Source of the DNA: DATBGZ01 sp036557785
GTDB lineage: Bacteria > Actinomycetota > Actinomycetes > Mycobacteriales > Micromonosporaceae
NCBI GenBank assembly: GCA_036557785.1
Contig: DATBGZ010000056.1
Coordinates: 7,319-71,318 of the forward strand
Length of the DNA: 64,000 nt
Reading direction: 5' to 3'
Part shown: piece after piece, positions 62,171 to 64,000 of the stretch
Layout: the number at the start of each line of letters is the position of its first letter
Numbering within the stretch: the first letter of the stretch is position 1
Made by a program: the position numbers and the translations under genes
Notes under the pieces: generated by a model
What the model was told of the DNA's origin: nothing
Databases searched by the model: none
The model's input: only the letters and a program-made list of their open reading frames with translations

Positions 62171-62265
62171 GTCGGGCCATGCCACACAGGTGCCCCCAAC
62201 GTTTCTGGACCGCCTGACGAGTGACGCCGAGCCGATCGGCGAGGTCCTGCCACGAGTAGCCGAAC
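62160..62265 (-). pseudogene. Helix-turn-helix gene fragment
   Basis: A frame without a start reads FGYSWQDLADRLGVTRQAVQ then KRWG, a helix-turn-helix pattern found in small actinobacterial regulators. It is bounded by stops and by the integrase and ISL3 remnants. Confidence 0.4.
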
Positions 62266-62286
62266 TACCGAAGTCCCACGACCGCA

Positions 62287-62787
62287 TCAGACACGGCGAG
62301 ATCCACTGTGGACGCCTGTCGCCGCTTCCTGAAAAGTGATCCGGTGTGTACCGAGTTCGATGACCGCGCGCATCACCGACCACCAGCCCAGCCCGAGCGT
62401 GGGCGCGACACCGGAGACGCTCTCCCCGTCAGCACCGACGCGGCGGGTCACCCACGCCTTGGCCCGGGCCGTCAGCGAATGGCGCGGTGCGCCCGGCGGG
62501 GACTGCTCAGTCCAGGTCCGCACCGCACACGCCGGCTCGGGGCAGCGCCAGATCCGTTTCCACCACACCAGCACCGTCGCCCGGCCGGCGACCGGCACGT
62601 CCCGCAGCAGATGCTCGCGCCGGTCGTGCACCTGGGCTCGGGTACCGCACTGCCCACAGTGGACTTCGGTCGTCGTGGTCTCGACGAGCAGTTCGAGCTC
62701 GCCGCCGTACTCGCCCGCGCCGAGGATGACGAAGCCGGGCAGGTCAACGATGGTTTCCGCGCAGCAACTGGTAGCGTCAGCACCCAC
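62287..62787 (-). pseudogene. ISL3-family transposase, N-terminal fragment
   Basis: From GTG 62787 (TTGGAGG upstream) the fragment has the ISL3 N-terminus: a zinc-finger region HCGQCGTRAQVHDRREHLLR with WRCPEPACAVRTWTEQ, then a helix-turn-helix (AKAWVTRRVGAD). The DDE catalytic domain is missing, and the last residues after GLGWWSVMRAVIELG look foreign. It is a decayed remnant. Confidence 0.8.
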
Positions 62788-62799
62788 TGGGGCCTCCAA

Positions 62800-63444
62800 A
62801 GATCCGTAGCTTGGTCGCTTTGGATCATGAGGCCCCAGCCCCTACTTAGCGATCACCCTCGATGGCGTGTCGCGACGGCTCCCACGTTCATGGCGAAGAG
62901 CCCGATTGAGCGATGCTAAGTGACGCCAAAGCATGCGAATGCCGGAATGAACAGCGTTCGTCTTCGATTGGAACAGATCAACATTGAGTCTGAGCATAGA
63001 AGGCCGCGTCCGGCACGGTCGTCGCGCTCTTCACTGCCGCGAACTCGGCCGCGCTTGCCGCCAGTCTCACCGGTGAGACCTTAAAGACGATGGCGGCCCG
63101 GGAGGTGGATTGGCGCAGGTTTGTCCCAATACTGACCGTCGCCGCGCACGTCCAGGTCTTGGCAATCTGGTTCGTTGGTCAGCAGCCAGACCAGGTCACA
63201 TTGCGGAAGGGATCGCACCGGTTCGTCCGGTTCTTCGCAAGATGGTACCGCGAAGAAGGGAGGATCTCGCTTTACTGCGAGGATCTCGAGTAGTTGGAGG
63301 GTGATTCGAGCGCGAGCATCCGTCAAGCGCTGAAGGAGAAGGGCAACCGGGCTACCGTCTACATCAGAGGTAACTGCTCAGGTTCCCGCGCAAGTGTCGG
63401 CGCGGTGACGTCGCTGTAGCTCCCTGTTCTGACATAATTCTTGC
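62800..63444. other. Intergenic remnant between IS fragments
   Basis: No confident gene. A 67-residue frame (63090-63293, plus) has no family match and no clear ribosome site. The last 75 bases may include the left end and promoter of the IS66 copy: GTTCTGACATAATTC near 63424 has a -10-like CATAAT. Confidence 0.5.
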
Positions 63445-63909
63445 ATGTCCGAAGCTTCGTCCATTGAGGAGCTGCTGCAGCGGCTTCTGTTGGTGGAGGC
63501 GGAGAATCGGCGGTTGGCCGAGGAGAATCAGAGGCTGGCTGAGGAGAACGCGGAGTTGCGTCGGCGGTTGGGGCAGAACCCGCGCAACTCCAACCAGCCG
63601 CCCTCGTCGGAGGGGCTGGGCAAGCCGGCGCCGAAGTCGCTGCGCGGCAAGTCCGGTCGTAGGCCCGGCGGCCAGCCGGGGCACGAGGGCCGCACCCTGC
63701 GCCAGGTCGACAACCCCGACAAGGTCGTGCCGCACGAGCCGACCGCCTGCGCCGGCTGCGGCGCCAGCCTGGCCGGGGCACCGCAGGTAGGTGTGGTGCG
63801 CCGGCAGGTGTTCGAGATCCCACCCATGAAGACGACGGTGACCGAACACCGGATGCTCACTAAGCCTGATCTCGTGGACCCGGTAGCGGGACACGATGAC
63901 CGTCGATGA
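63445..63909 (+). pseudogene. IS66-family transposase, N-terminal fragment
   Basis: From ATG 63445 a coiled-coil start (ENRRLAEENQRLAEENAELR) is followed by LGQNPRNSNQPPSSEG, a basic KSLRGKSGRRPGGQPGH, and the zinc-finger ACAGCGASLAG. IS66 similarity ends at TTVTEHRML; the rest is unrelated and the DDE core is absent, so it is truncated at 63860 or so. Confidence 0.8.
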
Positions 63910-64000
63910 TTTCTGGTCGTGCTGATTCGGGTCCCGCTGCTGGGCATGGCCGGCCTGCTGGCCATGGCCAGCCTGCTCGGTCTCGGTGGTCGCGGTGGTG

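Noticed and set aside
63090..63293. 67-residue plus-strand open frame
   Set aside because: No ribosome site, no recognisable family and a location among transposase fragments; kept only as a note.

Overview
High-GC actinomycete chromosome. The left edge carries the usual actinobacterial block of a radical SAM pair, rne/rng, rplU, rpmA and obg, and the right part carries trpS and nadD. GTG starts, start/stop overlaps and the type VII secretion (ESX-like) genes fit Micromonosporales or a related order; this is an inference from style, not a database match.

Layout. 1-7731: housekeeping block. 7734-47528: a roughly 40 kb type VII secretion system (T7SS) island. It has the core genes eccE, eccD, eccC, mycP and eccB, two Esx-sized helical proteins after eccC, four YbaB/EbfC-like or related proteins, several helical proteins with Gly/Pro-rich tails that look like substrates, and two mirror-image three-gene cassettes flanking 27.9 kb. 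It also has three paralogous membrane-anchored proteins (repeat-rich middle region plus C-terminal fibronectin III-like modules), a proline-rich protein and a Ser/Thr kinase that both end in an outside FN3-like module, a MoxR/DUF58/transglutaminase-like operon, and an FHA-like protein. I see no eccA, no PE/PPE gene and no proBA. A palindrome GGAANNTTCC recurs ahead of five of the island's transcription units and may mark a common regulator or promoter.

47715-51185: a glutamate-type amino acid ABC importer (gluABCD) with a hairpin between gluB and gluC and a terminator-like hairpin at the end. 51350-54582: a response regulator, histidine kinase and TAXI-type binding protein in one overlapping operon. 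55127-57171: trpS, preceded by a classical tryptophan attenuator with a 12-residue leader peptide (two adjacent Trp codons), and divergent nadD, which carries an in-frame 30-bp tandem repeat.

57230-64000: a recombination graveyard. An old tyrosine integrase, already carrying an in-frame TGA, is split by a 3.8 kb element encoding a tyrosine recombinase, an XRE-type regulator and a zinc-ribbon recombinase-like protein (the last frameshifted). The element is bounded by AGAGCG direct repeats, and removing it rejoins the integrase reading frame. Beyond lie fragments of an HTH gene, an ISL3 transposase and an IS66 transposase.

How the genes work together: EccB/C/D/E and MycP should form the membrane export machine, the helical proteins are probable cargo or chaperones, and the FN3 proteins, kinase and FHA protein are likely cell-envelope and regulatory partners of the machine. 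The latter role is inferred only from neighbourhood and shared domains.
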